From Polaribacter sp. (GTDB lineage: Bacteria > Bacteroidota > Bacteroidia > Flavobacteriales > Flavobacteriaceae): DNA of 64,000 nt. The notes under the pieces were generated by a model that saw nothing but the letters and a program-made list of their open reading frames with translations, ran no database searches and was not told the DNA's origin. The DNA lies in NCBI GenBank assembly GCA_029238315.1, contig JAQWGI010000033.1:1-64000 (forward strand). Reading direction: 5' to 3'. Position numbers and translations under genes: made by a program. Positions within the stretch are counted from its first letter, which is position 1, and each line of letters begins with the position of its first letter. Positions 43,348-52,704 of this stretch are shown one piece after another.

Positions 43348-44201
43348 TAAATTCCTTCTAAATTTTTACCATAACCACTTTTTAAAAATGGTGCTGCTAA
43401 TTGATGTAATTGTTCTTTTGAAATAAAACCACTTTTATACGCCGCTTCTTCAATAGAACCCACTTTTAAACCTTGCCTCTCTTCTATAACTTGTACAAAC
43501 TGACTTGCTTGCATTAAAGAATCAAAAGTACCCGTATCTAACCAAGCAGTGCCTCTGTCTAAAATTTCTACTGAGAGTTTTCCTTTTTTTAGATACACGT
43601 TATTAACTTCGGTAATTTCCAGTTCTCCTCTTTTACTTGGTTGGATGTTTTTTGCAATTTGTACTACTTCATTATCATAAAAATAGATCCCTGGAACCGC
43701 GTAATTAGATTTTGGGTTTTCAGGTTTTTCTTCTATTGATAGTACGTGATTAGAGTCATCAAACGCTACCACACCATATCGCTCTGGATCATTTACATGG
43801 TAAGCATATACAATGCCTCCATCTGGATTATTGTTAGCTCTTAGTAAATTTGCCAAACCAGAACCATAAAAAATATTATCTCCTAAAATTAAGGCTACTT
43901 TTTCTCTCCCTATAAATTTTTCGCCAATAATAAATGCCTCTGCAAGACCGTTCGGTTGTTCTTGAACTTCGTACTCAAAATTACAACCAATCTGTTTTCC
44001 GTCTCCTAATAATTTTTGAAACAAGGGCAAGTCTTCTGGTGTAGAAATTATTAAAATATCTTTAATTCCGGCAGAAATTAGCGTAGAAACCGGATAGTAA
44101 ATCATTGGCTTATCATATACTGGCATTAACTGTTTGCTAACAGCCAATGTTAATGGGTGTAAGCGTGTTCCTGAGCCCCCTGCTAAAACAATTCCTTTCA
44201 T
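43347..44201 (-). CDS. rfbA: Glucose-1-phosphate thymidylyltransferase
   Basis: First step of dTDP-sugar synthesis: glucose-1-phosphate plus dTTP gives dTDP-glucose. The nucleotide-binding [18 protein letters not shown] opens the protein; [35 protein letters not shown]-like [13 protein letters not shown] and the [11 protein letters not shown] and [10 protein letters not shown] motifs are all present in order over 284 residues. It starts 1 nt after the rfbB stop codon. Confidence 0.96.
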   Translation of the reverse strand: MKGIVLAGGSGTRLHPLTLAVSKQLMPVYDKPMIYYPVSTLISAGIKDILIISTPEDLPLFQKLLGDGKQIGCNFEYEVQEQPNGLAEAFIIGEKFIGREKVALILGDNIFYGSGLANLLRANNNPDGGIVYAYHVNDPERYGVVAFDDSNHVLSIEEKPENPKSNYAVPGIYFYDNEVVQIAKNIQPSKRGELEITEVNNVYLKKGKLSVEILDRGTAWLDTGTFDSLMQASQFVQVIEERQGLKVGSIEEAAYKSGFISKEQLHQLAAPFLKSGYGKNLEGI

Positions 44202-44202
44202 A

Positions 44203-45210
44203 CTATGTGTGTTTTTTTAAATACCATTGGATCGTTTTTAAAATTCCAGATTCAAAATTTTCATCTGCTTTCCAACCCAATTCACTTTCTAATTTTGATG
44301 CGTCGATAGCGTATCTAAAATCGTGACCAGGCCTGTCTTTTACAAAACTTATTTGTGTTTTGTAAGAGTATTCTTTTGGATGAATTTTATCTAATATTTC
44401 ACAAACAGTATCTGCTATATATAAGTTGTTTCGTTCGTTTTTACCGCCGATATTGTAAGTTTCACCCGATGTTCCTTTTTTAAAAACCAAATCTATGCCT
44501 TTGCAATGGTCTAAAACATACAACCAATCTCTAATGTTTTTTCCATCACCATAAATAGGAATATTTTCTCCAGCAATCGCTTTTCTTATAATAGTCGGAA
44601 TTAACTTTTCATCATGTTGCTTAGGGCCATAATTGTTAGAACAATTTGTAGTAACCACATTCATACCGTAGGTGTGAAAGTAGCTTCTTACCATAAAATC
44701 TGAAGAAGCTTTAGATGCACTATAAGGACTGTTAGGTGCATACGGTGTTTCTTCTGTAAATAAACCTTCGTCGCCTAACGTGCCATATACTTCATCTGTT
44801 GATATATGATGAAATCTAGACTCTTTAAAATTTTCTTTATTTGAATTTGGTGAATGCATCCAATAATCTCTTGCAACATCTAATAGAGTAAAAGTGCCAA
44901 ATACATTTGTTTTTACAAATGCATCTGGGTTTTTAATTGAATTGTCTACATGAGATTCTGCGGCAAAATGAATTACATCAGATATTTGATGATTTCTAAA
45001 GACTTCTTCTATAAAATTTCGATTACAAATATCTCCTTTTTCAAAAAAGTATCTTGGATGGTTTGTTAATTCTTTGAGGTTTTCTAGATCTCCAGCATAC
45101 GTTAAATCATCTAAATTTACAACCTTCGTTTTTTTGTTTTTTTCTAAAAAAAACGGAATAAAATTTGATCCAATAAAGCCTGCTCCTCCTGTAATTAAAA
45201 CTGTTTGCAT
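44203..45210 (-). CDS. rfbB: dTDP-glucose 4,6-dehydratase
   Basis: NAD-dependent short-chain dehydrogenase of the extended type, producing dTDP-4-keto-6-deoxyglucose. Seen: the NAD-binding [10 protein letters not shown] (8-17), [12 protein letters not shown], the catalytic HISTDEVYG and [20 protein letters not shown] and [11 protein letters not shown] over a normal 335 residues. It lies 3 nt after wzz. Its product can lead to rhamnose or to other 6-deoxy sugars such as Fuc3NAc or Qui3NAc. Confidence 0.96.
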   Translation of the reverse strand: MQTVLITGGAGFIGSNFIPFFLEKNKKTKVVNLDDLTYAGDLENLKELTNHPRYFFEKGDICNRNFIEEVFRNHQISDVIHFAAESHVDNSIKNPDAFVKTNVFGTFTLLDVARDYWMHSPNSNKENFKESRFHHISTDEVYGTLGDEGLFTEETPYAPNSPYSASKASSDFMVRSYFHTYGMNVVTTNCSNNYGPKQHDEKLIPTIIRKAIAGENIPIYGDGKNIRDWLYVLDHCKGIDLVFKKGTSGETYNIGGKNERNNLYIADTVCEILDKIHPKEYSYKTQISFVKDRPGHDFRYAIDASKLESELGWKADENFESGILKTIQWYLKKHT

Positions 45211-45213
45211 CCA

Positions 45214-46248
45214 CTATTTTTTATAATTATTTAAATAGTTGTTTAATTGTTTTATTGATAAAAATAATACCATTAAAACAAAACCAAGTAATGCCGCTTG
45301 AGCTCCATAGTTCTCTCCTATTCCTTTAATTTCATACCCTATCGGTTGAAAATTAGAAATTACATTTAAAACTTCAGATTTCTCTGCTCTATCTTTTGTT
45401 ATGTCTTTTAAATCTTTATTAATTTTTCGATTGACTTCAAAAAGCTCTAATTCTTTGGTGGTTCTTTTTTCTCCTCCTAAATCAATACTTGTTCCTGTTT
45501 GGTTCTTTTTTGCTTCTTCTATCAAAACAGTCATATAAACTTTTCTTAAAGAGTCTATTTGTATTAAATTCTCTTTTAATAAAGAATCTGTTCTTTGTAA
45601 ATTTTGATTTGACAGCATTTTAACTTTATTATAAAAACTATTATCAACTACTGAAGAAATAATAGCTCTGTCTAATTTTGAAAAAACATTATTTTTTGTA
45701 GCTACTACATTTATTCTATGAACTTTATAGTCAAAATCTGTAAATGTATTTTTAAAAACAGCAAATGAATAACTTTTAGCCGTTAGCGTATCTACAGACA
45801 AAATTAAATCATCATAAGATGTTAATAAATCGTTACCGTTTTTAATTGGAGAGATGTTAAACTTTTTTAAAGTGGCAGCTGTTTTTGAAGAAATTCCAAA
45901 TGCTAAAGCCAAAGAAATCGTATCTTTTTGCTTTACCAAATCGTTGTAATAATTTACATTATTATACAGTTGTCTTGTGCTTTTAAAATTAGGCTGTACC
46001 TGCATATCTGCACCGTAAGTAGATTCTTTGTTAAACTCAAATACCGTACCTATTATACCTCCTATAACTGCTGCTAATACAAGTTTTTTAGTGTTTCTTT
46101 TTAAAAACAGCAAGAACAATATTAAAAGATGAAAAATTTCTTTAAAAATGCTTCCAATAAAGTTAAATAATTTAGAAAATCCGTTTCCTATAGTTATAAA
46201 TAACGATCCTAATTCTATTTCTTCTTTAGGTTGTGATTCTTTAGTCAT
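45214..46248 (-). CDS. Wzz-type chain-length determinant
   Basis: Inner-membrane polysaccharide co-polymerase that sets glycan length. It has one membrane helix near residues 52-70 (KLVLAAVIGGIIGTVFE), a long periplasmic helical region (about 75-310) and a C-terminal helix (about 318-336, AALLGFVLMVLFLSIKQL). The N-terminus carries a second hydrophobic stretch (LLILFLLFLKRN). There is no tyrosine-kinase domain and no Wza-type export gene nearby, so an O-antigen (LPS) pathway is more likely than a capsule. Second gene of the operon. Confidence 0.8.
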   Translation of the reverse strand: MTKESQPKEEIELGSLFITIGNGFSKLFNFIGSIFKEIFHLLILFLLFLKRNTKKLVLAAVIGGIIGTVFEFNKESTYGADMQVQPNFKSTRQLYNNVNYYNDLVKQKDTISLALAFGISSKTAATLKKFNISPIKNGNDLLTSYDDLILSVDTLTAKSYSFAVFKNTFTDFDYKVHRINVVATKNNVFSKLDRAIISSVVDNSFYNKVKMLSNQNLQRTDSLLKENLIQIDSLRKVYMTVLIEEAKKNQTGTSIDLGGEKRTTKELELFEVNRKINKDLKDITKDRAEKSEVLNVISNFQPIGYEIKGIGENYGAQAALLGFVLMVLFLSIKQLNNYLNNYKK

Positions 46249-46273
46249 TATTATTTTTTTGGTTAGTTTTTGT

Positions 46274-47938
46274 TTAAAATATTTGTTCTAATATTTTTTG
46301 TGTTATTGCATATGTTGGTGTTACTCCAGACATTCCTAATCCACCAGAAGCCAATGTTGCTCCGGTTTCTAAAGGATTATCAGATGCGTAATATGCATAA
46401 CGGACTTTTACATTTTCTGATATATTTCCTCTAATTTTTGATGCTGCTTGTATTGCTTTTTGATAATGTGCGCCTTCCATTTCTAATCCAATTACATTCC
46501 AAGTAGAATCGTGAAAGAATTTTAAAACATCTTTATTTTGCAATGATGTTCCTAATACTGAAATCATTGCACCATCAAAAGATTGCACTCCAAAACCTTC
46601 TAAATCTTCTTTAGATAATTCGTTTTTAAAAGGATAATTGTCTGCCGTTCCTTCAAAAACATGTGAAGACGGAATCATAATATCTCCTTTACCCCCTTCT
46701 AATATACCTGCTTTACCCATAATAGAAATAGATTCTACATTTAAATGTGTTACTTTATTTACAGTTATATATGGTTTTAATAACTCATCCATTGTTTCAT
46801 ATGCCTGTTCTCCAAATGCATAATCCATTACAATTAATACTGGATTTTTACTTGTAGAATTCACTTTAGAAAAATTAGTTGTTTCAAAATTAATTTTTTC
46901 TGTATCAATTATCTGAACATTAATATTAGTTCCAGAATTGTCTTTCACATAGATTAACCCGTTTTCTGAAGCGTAATTTTTAACTTTCGCCTGAAAATCT
47001 TTACTGTTTTCATTACTCAACAACTCAAAAAGTTTAAAGCCTTCGTTCTTATCTGCTTTATTAGGGATGGCTCCTTTTGCATAAATAGAGTTCATAACAC
47101 TGTGCATATTTGCACTAATGATATGAATTGGTCTTTCTAATAACGCATTTTCTTTAAGAATTTTCTTAATGTTATTGGCCCAAACTTCTCCATAAATATG
47201 CTGGCCTATTTGCTCGTTTAGAACGGAGCTAAATGTTACAACACGTTTTTTGTTTTCTAGTGTTTCATTGATTGCTAATTGCCCTAACCAAAAGATCAAT
47301 TGAAAAAACCTATCTGGATTTTTCGCTGTTGAAAAAGTGTTATAAATTTTAGAAACTTCTTCGTAAGTTCTCCCTAAAATAGTTGCTAAATGCGCAATGG
47401 TAACTTCTCTTTCTTCTTTTGTAATTAATTTGTCATATAAAACAATTTCTCTCAAAGTATTCCATTCTCTAATGCATTCTGTTCCAGAGTTGATTAACAC
47501 TTTGTCTTTTATTTTATGCGATTCGATAAATAAAAAAGTAAGATGCGTTAAAATATCATAGATTTCAGACCTTCCTCTGGTAATCTCAATATTCATTTGA
47601 TCTTTATCAATTCGGTAACAGTTTCTTCTTCTTTTAGGCGGAATTATCGCTTTAAAGTGAGAGTTTTTATAGCCTTCGTCTGCTGTTAAGTTAATAAACT
47701 GACACTCTTCAATTCCTTCTGGTAAACGCTCAATAATATAAATCAATCCATTTAATTCTACCTTTTCTTCTGCGATAGAACCGTAAATTTCTGGTCTTAA
47801 TAAAAGCAACGATTTCCTTAGAGTTTCTCCAGAAACACCCATCGGCTTGTAAAAACCTCTACTAAATAAGTGTCTCATAGAAATATATAATCTTTCTATA
47901 GCCCCTGTAGATTCTTGCGCTCTTGTTCTTTCCTTCAT
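46274..47938 (-). CDS. DUF6909-like protein with nucleoside-phosphorylase-like C-terminus
   Basis: Soluble 554-residue protein heading the polysaccharide operon. It looks like the flavobacterial family I know as DUF6909; that identification is from memory. The N-terminal half (about 1-350) is helical and unfamiliar (SRGFYKPMGVSGETLRKSLL, ILTHLTFLFIESHKI). The C-terminal part (about 365-554) recalls the purine nucleoside phosphorylase/MTA nucleosidase fold: SISIMGKAGILEGGKGDIMI, PSSHVFEGTADNYPF and GLEMEGAHYQKAIQ, the last close to the substrate-binding EMEAA motif. No signal peptide. Function is unknown; the context suggests a link to nucleotide-sugar supply or surface glycan control. Confidence 0.7.
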   Translation of the reverse strand: MKERTRAQESTGAIERLYISMRHLFSRGFYKPMGVSGETLRKSLLLLRPEIYGSIAEEKVELNGLIYIIERLPEGIEECQFINLTADEGYKNSHFKAIIPPKRRRNCYRIDKDQMNIEITRGRSEIYDILTHLTFLFIESHKIKDKVLINSGTECIREWNTLREIVLYDKLITKEEREVTIAHLATILGRTYEEVSKIYNTFSTAKNPDRFFQLIFWLGQLAINETLENKKRVVTFSSVLNEQIGQHIYGEVWANNIKKILKENALLERPIHIISANMHSVMNSIYAKGAIPNKADKNEGFKLFELLSNENSKDFQAKVKNYASENGLIYVKDNSGTNINVQIIDTEKINFETTNFSKVNSTSKNPVLIVMDYAFGEQAYETMDELLKPYITVNKVTHLNVESISIMGKAGILEGGKGDIMIPSSHVFEGTADNYPFKNELSKEDLEGFGVQSFDGAMISVLGTSLQNKDVLKFFHDSTWNVIGLEMEGAHYQKAIQAASKIRGNISENVKVRYAYYASDNPLETGATLASGGLGMSGVTPTYAITQKILEQIF

Positions 47939-47964
47939 TCTAATTTTTTCTTTTTTTGGTATTT

Positions 47965-47972
47965 CAAAGATA
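47965..47972 (-). promoter_or_regulatory. -7 promoter box of the polysaccharide operon
   Basis: Minus-strand TATCTTTG matches TAnnTTTG, 26 nt before the ATG of the first operon gene and after the S41 protease stop codon. It marks the likely start of the roughly 14-kb polysaccharide transcript. Confidence 0.6.
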
Positions 47973-47986
47973 CTAATTTAAACAGC

Positions 47987-49630
47987 TTATTTTTTAACCA
48001 TTAAAATCTGAGTATATTTTACGTTATTCTTTAATAATTTTACTGCCTCTATAATTGTGTAATCTAAAGCTACTTTATTTTCATATATGCCTTCTTCATA
48101 GTAATATTGATCTAAAATAATTTCTTTAATTGCGTTCTTTAAAAATAGTCTATTGGCAGATAATGCGTTAATTTTTTCTGTCTTTAACGTATTTATTATT
48201 GTTGAATATTCTTTTTTTATTTTTTTATTTAGAGATGCGTTTAAGGTTTTATATGCATTGGTAAAAGAGGTTTCTTGACTTGTTAAAAAAGTTTTATCCG
48301 ATTTTAAAAACGCTTGAAATTCCTTAAAATTATCATTAGTGAATGTAAACTCACTTGCTGCAGTAATTGTGCTATTTTTTTCTTTAAAAGTTGCTGCAAA
48401 ATCATACAAAGCGCTAGAATTTAACAAGGCTTTTGTTTCTTCTGTTAAGTTTTCTTCTTCTGTTGTAATATCTGGAATTATGCCACCTCCATCAAAAACC
48501 TTTCGTCCATTTTGAGTTCTAAATTCATTTATTCCAGCATCAGAAAAACTCGGAACTTTACCCGTTTTTAAATCTCTCTTTGCATAATCTAATTCCTGAA
48601 TACATCTTCCGCTTGGTGTATAATATTTAGAGATGGTCACTTTTAACTGTGTTCCATAGCTTAAATTACGATATTGCTGAACCAACCCTTTTCCAAACGA
48701 TTTTTTTCCCATTACAACAGCTCTGTCGTAATCTTGTAAAGCACCCGTTACAATTTCAGATGCAGAAGCAGAGCTTCCATTAATTAAAACCACCATTGGA
48801 ATTTCTGTATCTAACGGATTATTTCTAGACAAATACGTGTTGCTAAATTTTTTAACTTTTGCTTTTGTGCTTGCAATTACCAAGCCTTTAGGTAAAAAGA
48901 AGTTAGAAATATCAACCGCCTCATTTAATAAACCACCAAGATTTGATCTTAAGTCTAGAATTAAACTTGTAATACCTTGTTTCTTTAAGTCTTCAAAAGC
49001 TTTTTTAACTTCAGAAGCTGCATTTGAGTTAAATGTCGTTAATACAATATAACCTGTATCGTTTTCTATTTTCTTATAAAACGGAACTGGGTTTACTTCT
49101 ATTTTTTCTCTTTTTAAATTGAATAATAATTTATTTCCACTTCTATTAACTTCAATAGAAACAAAAGTTTCTGGGGCACCAAACAATAAACTTGAAGCAT
49201 CGTTACCGTTAAATTTCTCTAAATTTTGATTGTCTATTTTTGTAATAATATCTCCTGGCTTTAAACCAGCTTTATCTGCAGAATATCCTTTTTTAACACG
49301 AACAATTAATGGCAATTTATTTGTATAATTTATAGAGGCTCCTATTCCGCTATATGCACCTTCTCTGTTTATTTTAGCCGCTTCAACATCTTGCTCGTTA
49401 AAGTAGTTTGTGTAAGGATCTAAATCCTTTAAAGTGTTTTTTAAAGCTTGTGTTGTAAGTTCTGCTGGATTAATTTCATTTACGTAATACATGTTTAGTT
49501 CTTTAAACAATGTCGTGTAAATTTCTATCTGTTTGGCAACTTCAAAAAACTTAGATTGAAAAGAAAACGAAACAAAAACAAGGGCAATCAGCAAAAAAAG
49601 AATCGATTTATTTTTAATGCTTTTCTTCAT
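47987..49630 (-). CDS. S41 family C-terminal processing peptidase
   Basis: Exported serine protease with an N-terminal signal or anchor helix (SILFLLIALVFVSFSF). A PDZ domain (about 95-175, AGLKPGDIITKIDNQNLEKF) and a tail-specific protease domain (about 185-385) follow. The catalytic Ser lies in INGSSASASEIVTGALQDYD and the Lys in VVMGKKSFGKGLVQQY. The remaining C-terminal 160 residues are helical. It acts in the periplasm on envelope proteins. It lies 12 nt behind rnpA; the rnpA-S41 pair is common in Flavobacteriaceae and is probably co-transcribed. Confidence 0.93.
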   Translation of the reverse strand: MKKSIKNKSILFLLIALVFVSFSFQSKFFEVAKQIEIYTTLFKELNMYYVNEINPAELTTQALKNTLKDLDPYTNYFNEQDVEAAKINREGAYSGIGASINYTNKLPLIVRVKKGYSADKAGLKPGDIITKIDNQNLEKFNGNDASSLLFGAPETFVSIEVNRSGNKLLFNLKREKIEVNPVPFYKKIENDTGYIVLTTFNSNAASEVKKAFEDLKKQGITSLILDLRSNLGGLLNEAVDISNFFLPKGLVIASTKAKVKKFSNTYLSRNNPLDTEIPMVVLINGSSASASEIVTGALQDYDRAVVMGKKSFGKGLVQQYRNLSYGTQLKVTISKYYTPSGRCIQELDYAKRDLKTGKVPSFSDAGINEFRTQNGRKVFDGGGIIPDITTEEENLTEETKALLNSSALYDFAATFKEKNSTITAASEFTFTNDNFKEFQAFLKSDKTFLTSQETSFTNAYKTLNASLNKKIKKEYSTIINTLKTEKINALSANRLFLKNAIKEIILDQYYYEEGIYENKVALDYTIIEAVKLLKNNVKYTQILMVKK

Positions 49631-49642
49631 TTTTATTGTTTA

Positions 49643-50017
49643 TTAATTTTTAATTTGTGCAACAAAAGCAGTTAATAGTTTTTCCATTTTAACTTCAATT
49701 TCTGCATAGGTAAGTTCTTCTTTACCAATATAAGAAATCATATACACATAAGGTTTATCTATAGTGCTGTAAACAAGTTGCTTTTGCTTTCTATACGTTT
49801 CTCTTAATAATCTTTTTAAGCGATTTCTATCAACCGCTTTTTTAAAGTTTCTTTTTGGAACAGAAACGCCAACTTGGGCAGGATATTGCGAAGTGTGTTC
49901 GGTTTGTACATACACTAATCTTAACGGAAAGCTCTTTACAGAATTTCCTTCTTTGTATAATTTTCCGATAAGCGTTTTGCTTTTTAAACGCTCTTGTTTT
50001 CCTAAAGTTTGCTTCAT
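49643..50017 (-). CDS. rnpA: Ribonuclease P protein component
   Basis: Protein subunit of RNase P, which trims the 5' end of tRNA precursors. The 124-residue protein starts MKQTLGKQERLKSKTLIGKL and has VGVSVPKRNFKKAVDRNRLKRLLRET split around the family signature RNRLKRLLRE. The open frame extends further upstream to 50140, but the ATG at 50017 is chosen because it matches the family N-terminus and lies just after a -7 box. rpmH is not adjacent. Followed by an S41 peptidase gene. Confidence 0.93.
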   Translation of the reverse strand: MKQTLGKQERLKSKTLIGKLYKEGNSVKSFPLRLVYVQTEHTSQYPAQVGVSVPKRNFKKAVDRNRLKRLLRETYRKQKQLVYSTIDKPYVYMISYIGKEELTYAEIEVKMEKLLTAFVAQIKN

Positions 50018-50022
50018 CACTA

Positions 50023-50030
50023 CAAACTTA
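50023..50030 (-). promoter_or_regulatory. -7 promoter box immediately before rnpA
   Basis: Minus-strand TAAGTTTG matches TAnnTTTG and ends 5 nt before the ATG at 50017, implying a leaderless or nearly leaderless mRNA and supporting the short rnpA start. Confidence 0.5.
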
Positions 50031-50106
50031 CACAAAAGTGTTGCTTTTGATGAAAAAGATTTTGTCTTTATTTTAAATAAAATTATCATTTTTAACTTGT
50101 ATTCTT

Positions 50107-50114
50107 TAAATTTG
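50107..50114 (+). promoter_or_regulatory. -7 promoter box of the glutaryl-CoA dehydrogenase gene
   Basis: TAAATTTG matches TAnnTTTG, 24 nt before the ATG. No TTG at the usual -33 spacing. Confidence 0.5.
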
Positions 50115-50138
50115 GTTTTTATATAAATTTTCAGATTC

Positions 50139-51317
50139 ATGAAACCAGACTTATTTCAAGCGCCAGACTATTATAATTTAGACGATTTACTAACAGAAGA
50201 GCACAAACTAGTTAGAGATGCTGCCAGAGATTGGGTTAAACGAGATGTTTCTCCAATTATTGAAACCTATGCTCAAAAAGCAGAATTTCCAAAACAAATT
50301 ATTAGTGGTTTAGCAGAAATTGGTGCTTTTGGACCTTATATTCCTGAACAATATGGTGGTGCTGGATTAGATCAGATTTCTTACGGATTAATTATGCAAG
50401 AAATAGAACGTGGAGACTCTGGAGTTAGATCAACAGCCTCTGTACAATCTTCTTTAGTAATGTATCCAATTTGGAAATATGGAAATGAAGCACAACGCAA
50501 TAAGTATCTGCCAAAATTAGCTTCTGGTGAATGGATGGGTAGTTTTGGTTTAACAGAACCAAACCATGGCTCTAATCCTGGAGGAATGGAAACCAACTTT
50601 AAAGACAAGGGCGATCATTTTTTATTAAATGGTGCTAAAATGTGGATTTCTAATGCTCCTTTTTGTGATGTTGCTGTTGTATGGGCAAAAAATGAAGAAG
50701 GTAGAATTCATGGTTTAATTGTAGAACGAGGAATGGTTGGTTTTTCTACTCCAGAAACGCATAATAAATGGTCTTTAAGAGCTTCATCAACTGGAGAGTT
50801 AATTTTTGACAATGTAAAAGTTCCAAAAGAAAACTTACTACCAAATAAATCTGGGTTAGGAGCGCCTTTAGGTTGTTTAGATTCGGCTCGTTACGGAATC
50901 GCTTGGGGTGCAATTGGTGCTGCAATGGATTGTTACGATACCGCTTTACGTTACTCTAAAGAACGTATTCAGTTTGGTAAACCAATTGGTCAATTTCAAT
51001 TACAACAAAAGAAATTAGCCGAAATGATTACTGAAATTACAAAAGCTCAATTACTAACTTGGCGTCTTGGTGTTTTACGTAATGAAGACAAAGCTACTTC
51101 TGCACAAATTTCTATGGCAAAAAGAAATAATGTAGAAATGGCTATACATATTGCTAGAGAAGCAAGACAAATGTTGGGCGGGATGGGAATTTCTGGAGAT
51201 TACTCAATTATGCGTCATTCTATGAATTTAGAAAGCGTAATTACCTACGAAGGAACTCACGACATTCATTTATTAATTACCGGTTTAGACATTACAGGTC
51301 TTAATGCTTTTAAATAA
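50139..51317 (+). CDS. Glutaryl-CoA dehydrogenase-like acyl-CoA dehydrogenase
   Basis: FAD enzyme oxidising and decarboxylating glutaryl-CoA to crotonyl-CoA in lysine and tryptophan breakdown. The 392 residues follow the acyl-CoA dehydrogenase fold: MGSFGLTEPNHGSNPGGME (FAD/substrate loop), WISNAPFCDVAVVWAK, RIQFGKPIGQFQLQQKKLAE and GGMGISGDYSIMRH. The C-terminal TYEGTHDIHLLITG holds the catalytic Glu371, in the position and context typical of glutaryl-CoA dehydrogenases rather than other acyl-CoA dehydrogenases. Monocistronic, divergent from rnpA and closed by a strong terminator. Confidence 0.9.
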   Translation: MKPDLFQAPDYYNLDDLLTEEHKLVRDAARDWVKRDVSPIIETYAQKAEFPKQIISGLAEIGAFGPYIPEQYGGAGLDQISYGLIMQEIERGDSGVRSTASVQSSLVMYPIWKYGNEAQRNKYLPKLASGEWMGSFGLTEPNHGSNPGGMETNFKDKGDHFLLNGAKMWISNAPFCDVAVVWAKNEEGRIHGLIVERGMVGFSTPETHNKWSLRASSTGELIFDNVKVPKENLLPNKSGLGAPLGCLDSARYGIAWGAIGAAMDCYDTALRYSKERIQFGKPIGQFQLQQKKLAEMITEITKAQLLTWRLGVLRNEDKATSAQISMAKRNNVEMAIHIAREARQMLGGMGISGDYSIMRHSMNLESVITYEGTHDIHLLITGLDITGLNAFK

Positions 51318-51332
51318 TATAAAGTTATATGC

Positions 51333-51370
51333 ATACAAAAAGAGCGGATATGTATCCGCTCTTTTTGTAT
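51333..51370. terminator. Bidirectional terminator
   Basis: Perfect 18-bp inverted repeat (arms 51333-51350 and 51353-51370, core AGAGCGGATA/TATCCGCTCT) with A and T runs on the two sides. It lies between the convergent glutaryl-CoA dehydrogenase and TolC genes and can serve both. Confidence 0.93.
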
Positions 51371-51384
51371 GGTTTAAACATGAA

Positions 51385-52704
51385 TTAAATCTCTGTATTT
51401 AAGAGTTCTCCAGATAGTTGAAGTAGTTCTAATTCAATTAATTTTGCTTCAAATTTTGTGTTATTATAAGCTGTTTTTGCGTTGATAAAATTTATTTGTG
51501 CTTGCCTAAATTCAATTGAGGTTACCTGCCCCAAATTGTAACGCTCTTTGGTTCTATCAAAATTATTTTGACTAGAAGCGACGTTCTTTTCTTGAGCACT
51601 TAAAACAAACAATTTGTTGTTATATAAAGACCATGTATTCTTTAGTGTGTTCTCTAAAGTTTCATTTTGTTGCTGTAATAAAATCTGTTGATTTTCAACA
51701 GCTATTTTTGCGTTTGCAACTCTTGTCTTTGTGCCGCCTCCATCAAAAATATTCCATGTTAAATTTAAGCCAGCATTTAAACCGTTAGAGCTAGATTGTG
51801 CCAAAAATGATGTTGCTGGGTTTTCACTTTTATTCCACCCATAAGAGGTTGTTAGCCCAACTCTTGGTAGGTAACTTGCTTTGTTAATCTTTATATTAAA
51901 TTGGCTAATTGCTAGGTTTTTTTCTGTTTTTTTCAACAAAACATTTGCCGCTTTTGCCTTAGTTAGTAATTCTTCAAAATTTAAAATCTGACTAAATGTA
52001 ACAGCTGTTTCAACTTCATAATCAACTCCTTTTTGAGCTCCTAATACAATATTTAAACTTCTTTTTGCATTTAAGTATTGTTGTTTAGAGTTAATTAACG
52101 CAATACTATCGTTATTTACATCTACCTCTGCATTTAACAATTCTAATTTTGTAGATTGACCGTATTGGTGCTTGTATTTTGCTCTCTCAAATCGTTGTTT
52201 AGAAATGGTTAAAGCTTCTTTTAAATTAGTATTGTTTTCTGATAATCGTGCAATTTGAAAATACAAATTAAACAACTGTAAGTAGGTGTTTTCTATGGTT
52301 TCCTTTGCTTGAATTTCAGATAAATTATAGTTTTCTTTTAGTGCTGCATAATTGTACTTTCTGCCCAAACCATCAAAGATTGTATAATTGAGGTTTAAAG
52401 AAGCGTTGTAAGATTTTGTTACCGCATCATCAACTTCTGTTACCGTATTATCTTGTCTTGTAATTGTTTGATTATCGCTTCTGTAATTTGCTCCGGAAGC
52501 AACCGAAACGGTTGGTAAACGGTTGGTGTTAAAAATTGCTGAATTATTCTTTGCGATTTCAAGATTATTATTAGCAATCTTAATTCCGTAGTTGTTCTCT
52601 AATGTTATTTGCAAAGCTTCTTTCTTAGTTAACACTTCTTGTGCTTTTACCTGAAACGAAAGAAAAATAATTAAAGACAGTGTATATATTTTATGCTTCA
52701 TCAT
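51385..52704 (-). CDS. TolC family outer-membrane efflux protein (first system)
   Basis: Outer-membrane channel of a tripartite pump. A signal peptide (to about KAQ, residue 23) is followed by two outer-membrane-factor repeats rich in long helices (about 30-220 and 225-430), including LGQVTSIEFRQAQINFINAK and YGQSTKLELLNAEVDVNN. The first frame codon is TTG; ATG at 52704 (or 52701) is preferred and overlaps the RND gene end by 14 nt. Last gene of the marR-hlyD-RND-tolC operon. Confidence 0.9.
   Translation of the reverse strand: MMKHKIYTLSLIIFLSFQVKAQEVLTKKEALQITLENNYGIKIANNNLEIAKNNSAIFNTNRLPTVSVASGANYRSDNQTITRQDNTVTEVDDAVTKSYNASLNLNYTIFDGLGRKYNYAALKENYNLSEIQAKETIENTYLQLFNLYFQIARLSENNTNLKEALTISKQRFERAKYKHQYGQSTKLELLNAEVDVNNDSIALINSKQQYLNAKRSLNIVLGAQKGVDYEVETAVTFSQILNFEELLTKAKAANVLLKKTEKNLAISQFNIKINKASYLPRVGLTTSYGWNKSENPATSFLAQSSSNGLNAGLNLTWNIFDGGGTKTRVANAKIAVENQQILLQQQNETLENTLKNTWSLYNNKLFVLSAQEKNVASSQNNFDRTKERYNLGQVTSIEFRQAQINFINAKTAYNNTKFEAKLIELELLQLSGELLNTEI

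Noticed and set aside
33324..47938. Recent transfer of the polysaccharide cluster as a mobile element
   Set aside because: Content is strain-variable by nature and A+T-rich, but no integrase, transposase, tRNA or flanking repeats were seen, so no mobile-element call is made.
49643..50140. Longer rnpA reading starting at 50140
   Set aside because: The extra 41 residues do not match the family and would overlap the divergent gene start; a -7 box lies just before the internal ATG at 50017.
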